In this document: positions 17,857-26,310 of the stretch, in pieces
Layout of the letters: each line of letters begins with the position of its first letter
Position numbering within the stretch: the first letter of the stretch is position 1
Translations under genes and position numbers: made by a program
DNA from: Blastococcus sp. HT6-4
GTDB taxonomy: Bacteria; Actinomycetota; Actinomycetes; Mycobacteriales; Geodermatophilaceae
Length of the DNA: 64,000 nt
NCBI RefSeq assembly: GCF_039679125.1
Contig: NZ_CP155551.1
Span: forward strand, 372,001 to 436,000
Direction of reading: 5' to 3'
The notes under the pieces: generated by a model
The model's input: only the letters and a program-made list of their open reading frames with translations
Told to the model about the DNA's origin: nothing
The model's database searches: none

Positions 17857-17980
17857 CCGAGTCCGGATCGTTGTCTTTTCGGGGCGCTGCCGGGCCACCC
17901 CTGTGCTTGTATCCAGGTGATCCGGACCACCGTCGGGCTGTCCGGTAGAGGCGATCAACGGCGATCGTTGGGGGAGAGAC
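17857..17980 (+). promoter_or_regulatory. Leader upstream of the first TctC gene
   Basis: 124 bases with a small inverted repeat CAACG-gcgat-CGTTG about 30 bases before the start and a strong ribosome-binding site GGGGGAGAG. The spacer is larger than others in the cluster, so a promoter for the transporter genes may lie here. Confidence 0.35.
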
Positions 17981-18967
17981 ATGCGCATCTCGTCAGGAAT
18001 CGCGGGCGTCGCGCTGGTCGGCCTGCTGGCCGCGTGCGGCGGCGACGACGGAGGTGGCACCACCGCGACCGGTGGCGGCGAGGCGGCCGCGTACCCGACC
18101 GAGTCGATCCGGATGCTGGTGCCCTACGGCGCCGGTGGCCCCACCGACCTGACCACCCGCACCGTGGGCGCCTGCATCGAGGACGAGCTGGGCCAGACCG
18201 TGGTGGTCGAGAACCTGCCCGGCGGCTCCGGCGCGCTGGCGACGACCGAGCTGGTCGGCGCCGAGCCCGACGGGCACACCCTGTCGCTGGTCACCGCGGG
18301 GACCATGGTCCTGACCCCGCTGGCCAACGAGGTGGGCTACACCAAGGACGACATCACGCCGGTCGGCGTCATGGCCGAGGTCCCGTCCGTGCTGGCGGTG
18401 GGGGAGAACTCGCCGTACTCCTCGGCGGAGGACTTCTTCGCCGCGGCCGAGGCCCAGCCCGGCACGGTGAACGTCGGTGTGCCCGGCGCCTCGACGCCGC
18501 AGGCCATCGAGCTGCAGCGGCTGGCCGAGGAGCACGGCGTCGAGGTCACCGTCATCCCGTTCGACGGCAACGCCGAGATGACCACCGCGCTCCTCGGCGG
18601 CAACGTCGACGCGGTGCTGATCAACGCCTCGACCGACGTCGTGCAGAACATCGAGTCGGGTGCATTCGTCCCGCTGGTGGCCTCCTCGGAGGAGCGGCTG
18701 TCCTGGCTGCCCGACACCCCGACCTTCACCGAGCTCGGTTACGAGGGCCTGACCCTCTCCGGCTCGACCTTCGGCCTCGCCGGCCCGGCCGGGCTCCCCG
18801 ACGACGTCGTCGCGACGCTCGAGGACACGCTCCGGACCTGCCTCGAGCAACCGGAGGTGCGCGAGCGGATCGGCGAGCAGTACGTCCCGGAGGAGTTCGC
18901 CGGGGCCGATGAGCTCGCCGAGGTCCTCGACCGCACGCAGGAGGTCTACGAACCCATCCTCGGCTGA
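17981..18967 (+). CDS. Tripartite tricarboxylate transporter substrate-binding protein (TctC), copy 1
   Basis: 328 residues. The lipobox LLAAC anchors the protein to the membrane outer face. The Bug/TctC fold is indicated by 'SIRMLVPYGAGGPTDLTTRT', 'VVVENLPGGSGALATTELV' and the C-terminal 'LPDDVVATLEDTLR'. It captures carboxylates and hands them to TctAB. Two cysteines ('GACIEDELGQ' and 'RTCLEQPEV') are shared with the paralogue downstream and may form a disulfide. Binding-protein paralogues in tandem suggest two ligands for one permease. Confidence 0.92.
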   Translation: MRISSGIAGVALVGLLAACGGDDGGGTTATGGGEAAAYPTESIRMLVPYGAGGPTDLTTRTVGACIEDELGQTVVVENLPGGSGALATTELVGAEPDGHTLSLVTAGTMVLTPLANEVGYTKDDITPVGVMAEVPSVLAVGENSPYSSAEDFFAAAEAQPGTVNVGVPGASTPQAIELQRLAEEHGVEVTVIPFDGNAEMTTALLGGNVDAVLINASTDVVQNIESGAFVPLVASSEERLSWLPDTPTFTELGYEGLTLSGSTFGLAGPAGLPDDVVATLEDTLRTCLEQPEVRERIGEQYVPEEFAGADELAEVLDRTQEVYEPILG

Positions 18968-19007
18968 CCCGATCCCCGCACGACACCCCCCGACCACCGG
19001 AGGAACC

Positions 19008-20015
19008 ATGCGCCGTACCCGCTCCACCTGGCCCGCTCTGATCGCCGTCTCCGTGCTGACCCTCGCCGCCTGCGGCGGTGACGACGGAGGGGACTCCGGC
19101 GGTGGCGGTGGCGGCGGCGGAGACGCCGCGGCCGCCGAGTACCCCACCGAGACCATCAACCTGATCGTCCCCTACGCCCCGGGAGGCCCGACAGATCTCG
19201 CCGGTCGCACCATCGGCAGCTGCATCGAGGAGGAGCTGGGCCAGACGGTCGTCGTGGAGAACCGCGAGGGCGCTTCGGGCTCGGTCGGCATGCAGGCCAT
19301 GCTCGCCGGGGGCGACGACGGGCACTCGATCTCGCTCATCGCGGTGCCGGCCACAGCGACCAACCCGCTGCAGGACGACGTCGGCTACACCAACGAGGAC
19401 TACCTCCCGATCGCCGCGGTCACCCAGATCCCGTCGGCGCTCATCGTCGGGGCGGACTCGCAGTTCGCCGACGCCGAGGAGTTCTTCGCCTACGCGGAGG
19501 AGAACCCCGGCGAGCTCAACGTCGGCGTCCCCGGCGCGACGACGTCGCAGGCGATGGAGCTGCGCCGGCTGGCCGAGGAGTACGGCGTGGAGGTCACCGC
19601 GGTGCCGTTCACCGGCAACGCCGAGATGACCACGGCCATCCTCGGCGGCAACGTCGACGCGATCTTCATCAACGCGTCGCAGGACGTCCTGGAGAACATC
19701 GAGGCAGGCAGCTTCGTCCCGCTGGCGGTCAGCCCGCCGGAGCCGGTCGACTACATCGACGCGCCGACGCTGGCCGAGGTCGGCTACCCGGAGCTCACCA
19801 ACAGCGTGTCGGTCTTCGGCCTGGCGGCGCCGGCGGGTGTCCCCGAGAACGTCGTCTCCACGCTCGAGGACACGGTGCAGACGTGCCTGGAGCAGGAGGA
19901 GGTCCGCGGGCAGCTGGGCGAGCAGTACGTTCCTGACGAGTTCGTCGACTCCGAGGCCTTCCAGGCCCGGATCGACAGCATCATCGAGGCCTACGGCCCC
20001 ATCCTGCAGGAGTGA
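19008..20015 (+). CDS. Tripartite tricarboxylate transporter substrate-binding protein (TctC), copy 2
   Basis: 335 residues, lipobox LAAC followed by a Gly-rich linker. It is clearly paralogous to the preceding protein over its full length: for instance 'VPYAPGGPTDLAGRT', 'FTGNAEMTTAILGGNVDAIFINAS' and 'EQYVPDEF' match the first copy with few changes. The ATG at 19008 has GGAGGA five bases upstream. The central loop that lines the ligand pocket in this family differs more than the rest, which fits a change of ligand after duplication. Confidence 0.92.
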   Translation: MRRTRSTWPALIAVSVLTLAACGGDDGGDSGGGGGGGGDAAAAEYPTETINLIVPYAPGGPTDLAGRTIGSCIEEELGQTVVVENREGASGSVGMQAMLAGGDDGHSISLIAVPATATNPLQDDVGYTNEDYLPIAAVTQIPSALIVGADSQFADAEEFFAYAEENPGELNVGVPGATTSQAMELRRLAEEYGVEVTAVPFTGNAEMTTAILGGNVDAIFINASQDVLENIEAGSFVPLAVSPPEPVDYIDAPTLAEVGYPELTNSVSVFGLAAPAGVPENVVSTLEDTVQTCLEQEEVRGQLGEQYVPDEFVDSEAFQARIDSIIEAYGPILQE

Positions 20016-20098
20016 ACTCCGCGGCCGCGGGGACCGGCGCAGCGCCCGTCCCCGCGGCCGCACCCCTGGTGCCGTCCGCGCATTCCCCCGGAGAGTTG

Positions 20099-20551
20099 AT
20101 GACGAAGCAGTTGCACCGGCTCGCGCCGCTGGTCCTGGTGCTCCTCGGTGCGGCCGCGATGCTGGGCGCCCGTGGCCTGGGGCTGGGTGAGCTGAGCAAT
20201 CCCGGCCCGGGCCTGTGGCCGTTCATCGTCGCGACGCTGCTCACCGCGACCGGCGTGGTGCTGCTCTTCATCGACGACCCCGCCGACTACGAGCCGTGGA
20301 CCCGCGGCACCCTCGGGATCGCCCTGGGGCTGGCCAGTCTCGCGGTGTTCATCGTCCTGTTCGAGACGATCGGGTTCCTGGTGTCGGCGGTGCTCATGCT
20401 GCTGTTCTGGCTGCGGATCTTCGCCAAGGAGCCGTGGCGCTGGGCCGTCCCGCTGGCCGTGCTCGGTGCGCTGGCGTTCCACCTCGTCTTCGTCGAGGCC
20501 CTGGCCGTACCGTTCCCGGACGGCATCGTCTTCGCACCGGTCGGGAGCTGA
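20099..20551 (+). CDS. Tripartite tricarboxylate transporter small membrane subunit (TctB)
   Basis: 150 residues with four hydrophobic helices and the short motif 'SNPGPGLWPFIVA' typical of TctB. It pairs with the large TctA subunit encoded three bases downstream. The ATG at 20099 has GGAGAG before it; an earlier ATG in the frame lies in a low-complexity stretch right after the TctC stop and is less likely. Confidence 0.9.
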   Translation: MTKQLHRLAPLVLVLLGAAAMLGARGLGLGELSNPGPGLWPFIVATLLTATGVVLLFIDDPADYEPWTRGTLGIALGLASLAVFIVLFETIGFLVSAVLMLLFWLRIFAKEPWRWAVPLAVLGALAFHLVFVEALAVPFPDGIVFAPVGS

Positions 20552-20554
20552 GGC

Positions 20555-22177
20555 ATGGGCATCCTCGACGGCATCGCACAGGGGTTCTCCGTCGCGCTGG
20601 ACCCGACGAACCTGCTCTACGTCTTCATCGGCGTCCTGATCGGCACGGTCATCGGCGTGCTTCCGGGTCTCGGGCCGACGGCGACCATCGCGCTGCTGCT
20701 GCCGATCACCTACGAGATCGAGCCCGTCACCGCGGTCATCCTGCTGGCGGGCATCTACTACGGGTCGATGTACGGCGGCACGATCACCTCCGTCCTGCTG
20801 CAGCTGCCGGGCGAGGCCGCCTCGGTGGTCACCACGTTCGACGGCTACCAGATGGCCAAGCAGGGCCGTGCCGGGCCGGCCCTGGGCATCGCCGCGGTCG
20901 GCTCCTGGATCGGCGGCACGGTCTCCGTGCTCGGCCTGGTCCTGCTCGCCCCGCCGCTGGCCGAGCTCGCCGTCCAGTTCGGCGACCCGGAGTACGTGGC
21001 CCTGACCGCGCTCGGCATCCTGCTGGTCACCTACCTGGGCACCCGGCACCCGGTCAAGAGCCTCGCCATGGCCGCCCTCGGCCTGCTCCTGGCCACGGTC
21101 GGGCAGGACCTGGTCACCGGGACGACGCGCTTCACCTTCGGCCAGATCTCGCTGTTCGACGGGTTCGACTTCGTCGCCGTGGCGATGGGGCTCTTCGGCG
21201 TGGGGGAGATCCTCTACAACGTCGAGAAGACCGAGAAGGCCCAGGCGCTCAAGAGCAAGATCTCGAACATCTGGCCGAGCCGCAAGGACTTCAAGGACTC
21301 CTCCGGCGCCATCGCCCGCGGCTCGGTGGTCGGCTTCTTCATCGGGGTGCTGCCCGGCGGCGGCGGCGTCATCTCCTCGCTCGCGTCCTACGCGATGGAG
21401 AAGCGGCGGGCCAAGGACCCGACCCGCTTCGGGAAGGGCGCCATCGAGGGGGTCGCCGGGCCGGAGACGGCGAACAACGCCTCCTCGACGTCGGCGTTCA
21501 TCCCGTTGCTCACCCTCGGGATCCCGCCCAACGTCGTGCTGGCGCTGATCTTCGGCGCGCTGCTGATCCAGGGCATCACGCCCGGCCCGCAGCTGATCGA
21601 CCAGCAGCCGGAGATCTTCTGGGGCGTCATCGCGTCGATGGCCATCGGCAACCTGATGCTGCTGGCGCTGAACATCCCGCTCGTCGGGTTCTTCGTCCAG
21701 CTGCTGCGGGTGCGCGCGGGGATCCTCGCCGCGTTCGCCCTGCTGGTCACGATGGCCGGCGTCTTCTCGGTCAACAACGACATCTTCGACATGTGGGTCG
21801 TGCTCGTCTTCGGGGTCATCGGCTGGCTCATGAAGAAGACCGGCTTCGAGCCGGGGCCGCTGGTGCTCGCCTTCGTGCTCGGCTCGATCCTGGAGTCGTC
21901 GTTCCGCCGGTCCATGCTGATCTCGGGCGGAGAGGTGTCGATTTTCTTCACCCGGCCCATGTCGGGGACGCTGTTCGCCCTGATGGCCCTGGTCGTCATT
22001 TGGAGCACCGTCCAGGGCATCCGTCGTCGGCGGAACCGCAGCCGGCCGAGCACCCCCGGCGAGGAGGACCTGGCGGCGACCGGGACCACCGCCGAGCCCG
22101 AGGGCACGCCCGGTATCGAGAACACCGACGAGTCGGCGTCCGCGTCGGGCGGCGCCACGCGGCAGGACCGGCCCTGA
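20555..22177 (+). CDS. Tripartite tricarboxylate transporter permease (TctA)
   Basis: 540 residues, about 12 hydrophobic segments. Family motifs 'IGVLPGLGPTATIALLLPITY', 'YYGSMYGGTITSVLLQLPGE' and, in the second half, 'GVLPGGGGVISS' and 'ETANNASSTSAFIPLLTLGIPPN' are all present. It forms the cation-coupled carboxylate channel with TctB. The C-terminal 60 residues are a charged cytoplasmic tail. Confidence 0.94.
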   Translation: MGILDGIAQGFSVALDPTNLLYVFIGVLIGTVIGVLPGLGPTATIALLLPITYEIEPVTAVILLAGIYYGSMYGGTITSVLLQLPGEAASVVTTFDGYQMAKQGRAGPALGIAAVGSWIGGTVSVLGLVLLAPPLAELAVQFGDPEYVALTALGILLVTYLGTRHPVKSLAMAALGLLLATVGQDLVTGTTRFTFGQISLFDGFDFVAVAMGLFGVGEILYNVEKTEKAQALKSKISNIWPSRKDFKDSSGAIARGSVVGFFIGVLPGGGGVISSLASYAMEKRRAKDPTRFGKGAIEGVAGPETANNASSTSAFIPLLTLGIPPNVVLALIFGALLIQGITPGPQLIDQQPEIFWGVIASMAIGNLMLLALNIPLVGFFVQLLRVRAGILAAFALLVTMAGVFSVNNDIFDMWVVLVFGVIGWLMKKTGFEPGPLVLAFVLGSILESSFRRSMLISGGEVSIFFTRPMSGTLFALMALVVIWSTVQGIRRRRNRSRPSTPGEEDLAATGTTAEPEGTPGIENTDESASASGGATRQDRP

Positions 22178-22187
22178 CCGGCCGGTC

Positions 22188-22227
22188 GCGCCCCCGGGGC
22201 GTCGTCGCGACGGCGCCCCGGGGGCGC
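22188..22227 (+). terminator. GC-rich hairpin between tctA and the CoA-transferase genes
   Basis: Perfect 13-bp arms (GCGCCCCCGGGGC and its complement) with a 14-base loop that can pair further. No T-tract follows. It may stop part of the transcription or set different expression for the two downstream genes. Confidence 0.6.
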
Positions 22228-22241
22228 GAGAGGCGGCTGCG

Positions 22242-22907
22242 GTGATCGACAAGCGGGTGGCGTCGCTCGCCGCCGCGGTCGAGGGCGTCCAGGACGGCGC
22301 GACCGTCCTCGTCGGCGGGTTCGGCGCCGCCGGCGTCCCGGTGGAGCTGGTGCACGCGGTCCTCGAGCAGGGGGCCACGGACCTGACGATCGTGACCAAC
22401 AACGCCGGGAGCGGGGAGACCGACGTCGCCGCGCTGATCCGGGAAGGGCGGGTGCGGAAGATCATCTGCTCGTACCCGCGGTCGGTCGGCTCGATCTGGT
22501 TCGAGGAGTTCTACCGGGCCGGGACCATCGAGCTGGAGCTCGTCCCCCAGGGCACCCTCAGCGAGCGCATGCGGGCGGCGGGCGCGGGGCTGGGCGGCTT
22601 CTTCACCCCGGCCGGCGCCGACTCGCTGCTCTCCCGCGGCAAGGAGGTGCGGATGATCGCCGGACGGCGGCACGTCTTCGAGGAACCCCTGCGTGGTGAC
22701 GTCGCGCTGGTCAAGGCGCTGCGCGCGGACCGCTGGGGCAACCTGGTCTACAACAAGGCGGCCCGGAACTTCGGCCCGACGATGGCCAGCGCCGCCGACC
22801 TCACCGTCGTGCAGGTGCGGGAGTTCGTGGAGCTGGGCGACCTCGACCCCGAGGCCGTCGTCACCCCGGGCATCTTCGTCGACCGGGTCGTCGAGGTGGC
22901 GGCGTGA
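22242..22907 (+). CDS. 3-oxoacid/3-oxoadipate CoA-transferase subunit A
   Basis: 221 residues. Family I CoA-transferase alpha subunit: 'DGATVLVGGFGAAGVPVELV', 'LTIVTNNAGSGETDVAALI', 'ELVPQGTLSERMRAAGAGLGGFFTP'. Together with subunit B it transfers CoA, typically from succinyl-CoA, to a 3-oxo acid. GTG start; the stop overlaps the next gene by four bases. Whether it is PcaIJ-like (3-oxoadipate) or ScoAB-like (acetoacetate) is not settled by the motifs. Confidence 0.92.
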   Translation: MIDKRVASLAAAVEGVQDGATVLVGGFGAAGVPVELVHAVLEQGATDLTIVTNNAGSGETDVAALIREGRVRKIICSYPRSVGSIWFEEFYRAGTIELELVPQGTLSERMRAAGAGLGGFFTPAGADSLLSRGKEVRMIAGRRHVFEEPLRGDVALVKALRADRWGNLVYNKAARNFGPTMASAADLTVVQVREFVELGDLDPEAVVTPGIFVDRVVEVAA

Positions 22908-23581
22908 GCGTTCCCCCGCTGTCCCAGACCGACATGGCCGCCCGGGTGGCCCGCGACATCCCCGACGGCGCGTACGTCAACCTCGGGATCGGCATGCCCA
23001 CGCTCGTCGGCGACGTCGTCTCCGCCGACAAGGAGATCGTCTTCCACAGCGAGAACGGCATCCTCGGCATGGGCCCCGCGCCGGCGCCCGGCGAGGAGGA
23101 CTGGGAGCTGATCAACGCCGGCAAGGCGCCGGTCACCCTGGTCACCGGCGGCTCGTACTTCCACCACACCGACTCGTTCATGATGATGCGCGGCGGCCAC
23201 ATCGACGTCACCGTCCTGGGCGCGTTCCAGGTGTCCGCGGAGGGTGACCTGGCGAACTGGGCCACCGACGACGCGCACCTGCCCCCGGCCGTCGGTGGCG
23301 CCATGGACCTCGCCGTCGGCGCCAAGCGGGTGCTGGTGCTGATGATGCACACCACGCCCGACGGCCGGCCCAAGCTGCTGCCGGAGTGCACCTACCCGCT
23401 GACCGCCGCCCGGGTGGTGCACCGGGTCTACACGGAGCTCGCGGTCATCGACGTCGCCCCTGCCGGCTTCGTCGTGCGGGAGATGGTCGCCGGGCTTCCC
23501 CGCGAGGAGCTGCAACGGCGCACCGGCGCGCCGCTGACCTTCGCCGACGACGTCGCCGTCCTGGTCCCGTCCGGCAGCTGA
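22904..23581 (+). CDS. 3-oxoacid/3-oxoadipate CoA-transferase subunit B
   Basis: 225 residues. 'VNLGIGMPTLVGDV' and the catalytic glutamate motif 'SENGILGMGP' identify the beta subunit; the Glu forms the thioester with CoA. 'GGHIDVTVLGAFQV' is also typical. GTG start within the GTGA overlap of subunit A. It closes the cluster of MarR, ThDP enzyme, Tct transporter and CoA-transferase. Confidence 0.93.
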   Translation: MSVPPLSQTDMAARVARDIPDGAYVNLGIGMPTLVGDVVSADKEIVFHSENGILGMGPAPAPGEEDWELINAGKAPVTLVTGGSYFHHTDSFMMMRGGHIDVTVLGAFQVSAEGDLANWATDDAHLPPAVGGAMDLAVGAKRVLVLMMHTTPDGRPKLLPECTYPLTAARVVHRVYTELAVIDVAPAGFVVREMVAGLPREELQRRTGAPLTFADDVAVLVPSGS

Positions 23582-23688
23582 CCTGCTCCGGCGGAGAGCC
23601 GGTCCCTGCCCTCACTCGCGGGCAGGAGCCGACGTCCCCGGAACTCCCCTCGGTCAGCCCGGTCGGTCCGCGGAACGGGTGGCCCCGG

Positions 23689-23712
23689 GGAACACTTCAA
23701 GCCCGTAGTGTT
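23689..23712 (+). promoter_or_regulatory. ECF-sigma-type promoter of the heptose cluster
   Basis: GGAAC, exactly 16 bases, GTT, ending about 30 bases before the first ATG of the heptose operon. This matches the general -35/-10 pattern of actinobacterial ECF sigma factors (SigE/SigH/SigR-like). It also rules against a GTG start at 23708, which would lie inside the promoter. Confidence 0.5.
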
Positions 23713-23743
23713 TCGCCCGCCCGAGAACGGGCAGGACGCGATC

Positions 23744-25234
23744 ATGCTCGCGCAGTGCACCGTCGTCGTGCCGACGATCGGGCGACCCTCGCTCGACGTC
23801 CTGCTCGACGCGCTGGCCGCGGCCCCGGGGCCCCGGCCGGCCGAGCTGGTCGTCGTCGACGACCGGCCCGCCGGCGAGCCGCTGCACCCCGAGCGCCCCG
23901 GTCTCCCGCCGGTCCGCGTCGTCCGCACCGGCGGCGGTGGGCCCGCCCGCGCCCGCAACCTGGGCTGGCGCACCGCCCGCACCGGGTGGATCGCCTTCCT
24001 CGACGACGACGTCGTGCCCGACCCCGACTGGTACCAGCGGCTCGACGCCGACCTCGCCGACCTCCCTGCCGACGTCGCCGGCAGCCAGGGCCGGGTGCGG
24101 GTCCCGCTGCCCGGGCACCGCAGGCCCACCGACTGGGAGCGGGGCACCGCCGGGCTGGCCACCTCCAGCTGGATCACCGCCGACCTCGCCTACCGCCGCA
24201 GCACGCTGGCCGCGGTCGGCGGCTTCGACGAGCGCTTCCCCCGCGCGTTCCGCGAGGACTCCGACCTCGCGCTGCGGGTCATGGACACCGGCTCCCGGCT
24301 GGTGCGGGGCGAGCGCTGGATCACCCACCCGGTACGGCCCACCGACCGCTGGGTCAGCGTCCGGGTGCAGGCCGGCAACGCCGACGACGTCCTCATGCGC
24401 CGGCTGCACGGGCCGGGCTGGCGGGACCGGGCCGACGCCGCGCTCGGCCGCCGGCCCCAGCACACGGCCGTCACCGCCGCGGCGCTCGCCGCCGTCGGTC
24501 TGGCCGCCGCCCGGAGGCCCAGGGCCGCGGCCCTCGCGGCCGCCGCGTGGGCCGCCGGCACCGCCGAGTTCGCCTGGCGGCGCATCGCCCCCGGTCCGCG
24601 GGACCGCGCGGAGGTCGCGACCATGCTGGCCACCAGCGCGCTCATCCCGCCGCTGGCCACCTGGCACTGGCTGCGCGGTGTGGTCGGGCACGTGGGCGTC
24701 CGCCGCTGGAAGGGGTTGCCCGACCTGGTGCTGTTCGACCGGGACGGCACGCTGGTCCACGACTTCCCGTACAACGGCGACCCGGAGTGGGTCCGCCCCG
24801 TCGACGGCGCGCGGGAGGCCCTCGACCGGCTGCGCGCCCGCGGCGTCCGGATCGGCGTGGTCAGCAACCAGTCCGGCGTCGCCCGCGGGCTGATCACCCG
24901 CGAGCAGGTCGACGCCTGCATGGCGCGGCTGGTGGAGCTGCTCGGCCCGTTCGACACGGTGCAGGTCTGCCCGCACGGCCCCGACGACGGCTGCACCTGC
25001 CGCAAGCCCGCGCCGGGCATGGTGAAGGCCGCCTGCGCGGAGCTGGGCGTCGACCCCGCGCGCTGCGTGGTCGTCGGCGACATCGGCGCCGACGTCGAGG
25101 CCGCCGCGGCTGCCGGGGCGGCCGGGCTGATGGTCCCGACCCCGGTCACGCGGCGGGAGGAGATCGCGGCCGCGGAACGGGTGCTGCCGACCCTTCCCGA
25201 CGCCGTGGACGCCGTCCTGGACGGGCGCTGGTGA
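23744..25234 (+). CDS. GT2 glycosyltransferase fused to GmhB-type heptose bisphosphate phosphatase
   Basis: 496 residues in two enzymes. Residues 1-215: GT2 glycosyltransferase ('VVVPTIGRPSLDVLLDAL', 'FLDDDVVPDPDWY' with the DXD motif, 'EDSDLALRV'). Residues about 235-320: hydrophobic linker, possibly membrane associated. Residues about 325-496: HAD phosphatase like GmhB, with 'FDRDGTL' (Asp332, Asp334), 'VSNQSGVARG', the zinc ligands C409, H411, C417, C419 in 'CPHGPDDGCTCRKP', and 'VGDIGADVEAA'. GmhB removes the 7-phosphate of D-glycero-D-manno-heptose 1,7-bisphosphate. I know of no common fusion like this. First gene of an overlapping operon. Confidence 0.9.
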   Translation: MLAQCTVVVPTIGRPSLDVLLDALAAAPGPRPAELVVVDDRPAGEPLHPERPGLPPVRVVRTGGGGPARARNLGWRTARTGWIAFLDDDVVPDPDWYQRLDADLADLPADVAGSQGRVRVPLPGHRRPTDWERGTAGLATSSWITADLAYRRSTLAAVGGFDERFPRAFREDSDLALRVMDTGSRLVRGERWITHPVRPTDRWVSVRVQAGNADDVLMRRLHGPGWRDRADAALGRRPQHTAVTAAALAAVGLAAARRPRAAALAAAAWAAGTAEFAWRRIAPGPRDRAEVATMLATSALIPPLATWHWLRGVVGHVGVRRWKGLPDLVLFDRDGTLVHDFPYNGDPEWVRPVDGAREALDRLRARGVRIGVVSNQSGVARGLITREQVDACMARLVELLGPFDTVQVCPHGPDDGCTCRKPAPGMVKAACAELGVDPARCVVVGDIGADVEAAAAAGAAGLMVPTPVTRREEIAAAERVLPTLPDAVDAVLDGRW

Positions 25235-26310
25235 GCGGCCCGCGGACCGTCCTGGTCGCCCGGCTCGACAACGCCGGCGACGTCCTGCTGCAGGGGCCCC
25301 TCGTGCGCGCCGTCGCGGCGGGTGCCGACCGGGTCGTGGTCCTCGCCGGGCCGGCCGGTGCGGCCGCCGCCGAACTCCTGCCCGGTGTCGACGAGGTCTG
25401 GACCTGGTCCTGCCCGTGGATCCTCGGGGACCCGCCGCCGGTCGACGCCGGTGACCTCGCCGCCCTCGCCGACCGCGTCCGGGCGCTGGCGCCCGACGAG
25501 GCGATCGTCTCGACGTCGTTCCACCAGTCGCCGCTGCCCCTGGCCCTGGTGCTGCGCACGGCGGGCGTCCCGCGCATCTCGGCGATCAGCGTCGACTACC
25601 CCGGCACCCTGCTCGACGTCCGCCACCGCGTCGACGACGACCTCCCCGAGCCCGAGCGGGCGCTCTCCCTCGCCCGCGCCGCGGGCTTCGAGCTCCCACC
25701 CGGCGACGACGGCCGGCTCGCCGTCCGCCGGCCGCTGCCCCCGGTGTCGCACGAGCCGGGCTACGTCGTGCTGCACCCCGGCGCATCGGTGCCGGCCCGG
25801 GCCTGGCCCGCCGACCGCTGCGCGGAGGCGGTGGCGGCCCTCACCGACGCCGGGCACCGGGTGCTCGTCACCGGCGGCCCGGGGGAGCGCGGGCTCACCG
25901 CCGCGGTCGCCGGCAGCCGCGGGATCGATCTGGGCGGGGAGACGTCCCTGGCCGAGATGGCGGCGCTGCTCGACGGGGCCGCCGCGGTGGTGGTCGGCAA
26001 CACCGGCCCGGCGCACCTGGCCGCCGCCGTCGGCACCCCCGTCGTCTCGCTGTTCTCGCCGGTGGTCCCGGCCCAGCGCTGGGCCCCCTACGGGGTGCCC
26101 ACGGTCCTGCTCGGCGACCAGTCGGCGGCCTGCGCCGGCACCCGGGCCCGCGAGTGCCCCGTGCCGGGCCATCCCTGCCTGTCCTCGGTGACGGCGGAGG
26201 ACGTCGTCGCCGCGGTCGACAAGCTCACCAGCACGGTCCAGCAGCCGGCCGTTCCCCGACACCCTGCCGCAGCCCGAGAGGCGGCGACGAGCCTCCAGGG
26301 GAGAACGTGA
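25231..26310 (+). CDS. Glycosyltransferase family 9 (heptosyltransferase-like)
   Basis: 359 residues. GT9 features: 'VLVARLDNAGDVLLQGPLVRAVA' at the N terminus, 'YVVLHPGASVPARAWPADR', 'VTGGPGERGLTAAV' and 'VVGNTGPAHLAAAVGTPVVSLFSPV'. Enzymes of this family (WaaC, WaaF, WaaQ) use ADP-heptose as donor. The GTG start overlaps the preceding stop (GTGA). The Cys-containing C-terminal loop ('ACAGTRARECPVPGHPC') is common in GT9. In this operon it is the prime candidate to use the heptose made by its neighbours. Confidence 0.9.
   Translation: MSGPRTVLVARLDNAGDVLLQGPLVRAVAAGADRVVVLAGPAGAAAAELLPGVDEVWTWSCPWILGDPPPVDAGDLAALADRVRALAPDEAIVSTSFHQSPLPLALVLRTAGVPRISAISVDYPGTLLDVRHRVDDDLPEPERALSLARAAGFELPPGDDGRLAVRRPLPPVSHEPGYVVLHPGASVPARAWPADRCAEAVAALTDAGHRVLVTGGPGERGLTAAVAGSRGIDLGGETSLAEMAALLDGAAAVVVGNTGPAHLAAAVGTPVVSLFSPVVPAQRWAPYGVPTVLLGDQSAACAGTRARECPVPGHPCLSSVTAEDVVAAVDKLTSTVQQPAVPRHPAAAREAATSLQGRT

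Noticed and set aside
19991..22465. 824-codon open frame on the minus strand
   Set aside because: Antisense to tctB, tctA and the CoA-transferase gene; composition is typical of a shadow frame.
23708..23743. GTG start for the GT2-GmhB fusion
   Set aside because: It lies inside the likely -10 element and lacks a ribosome-binding site; the ATG at 23744 is better.
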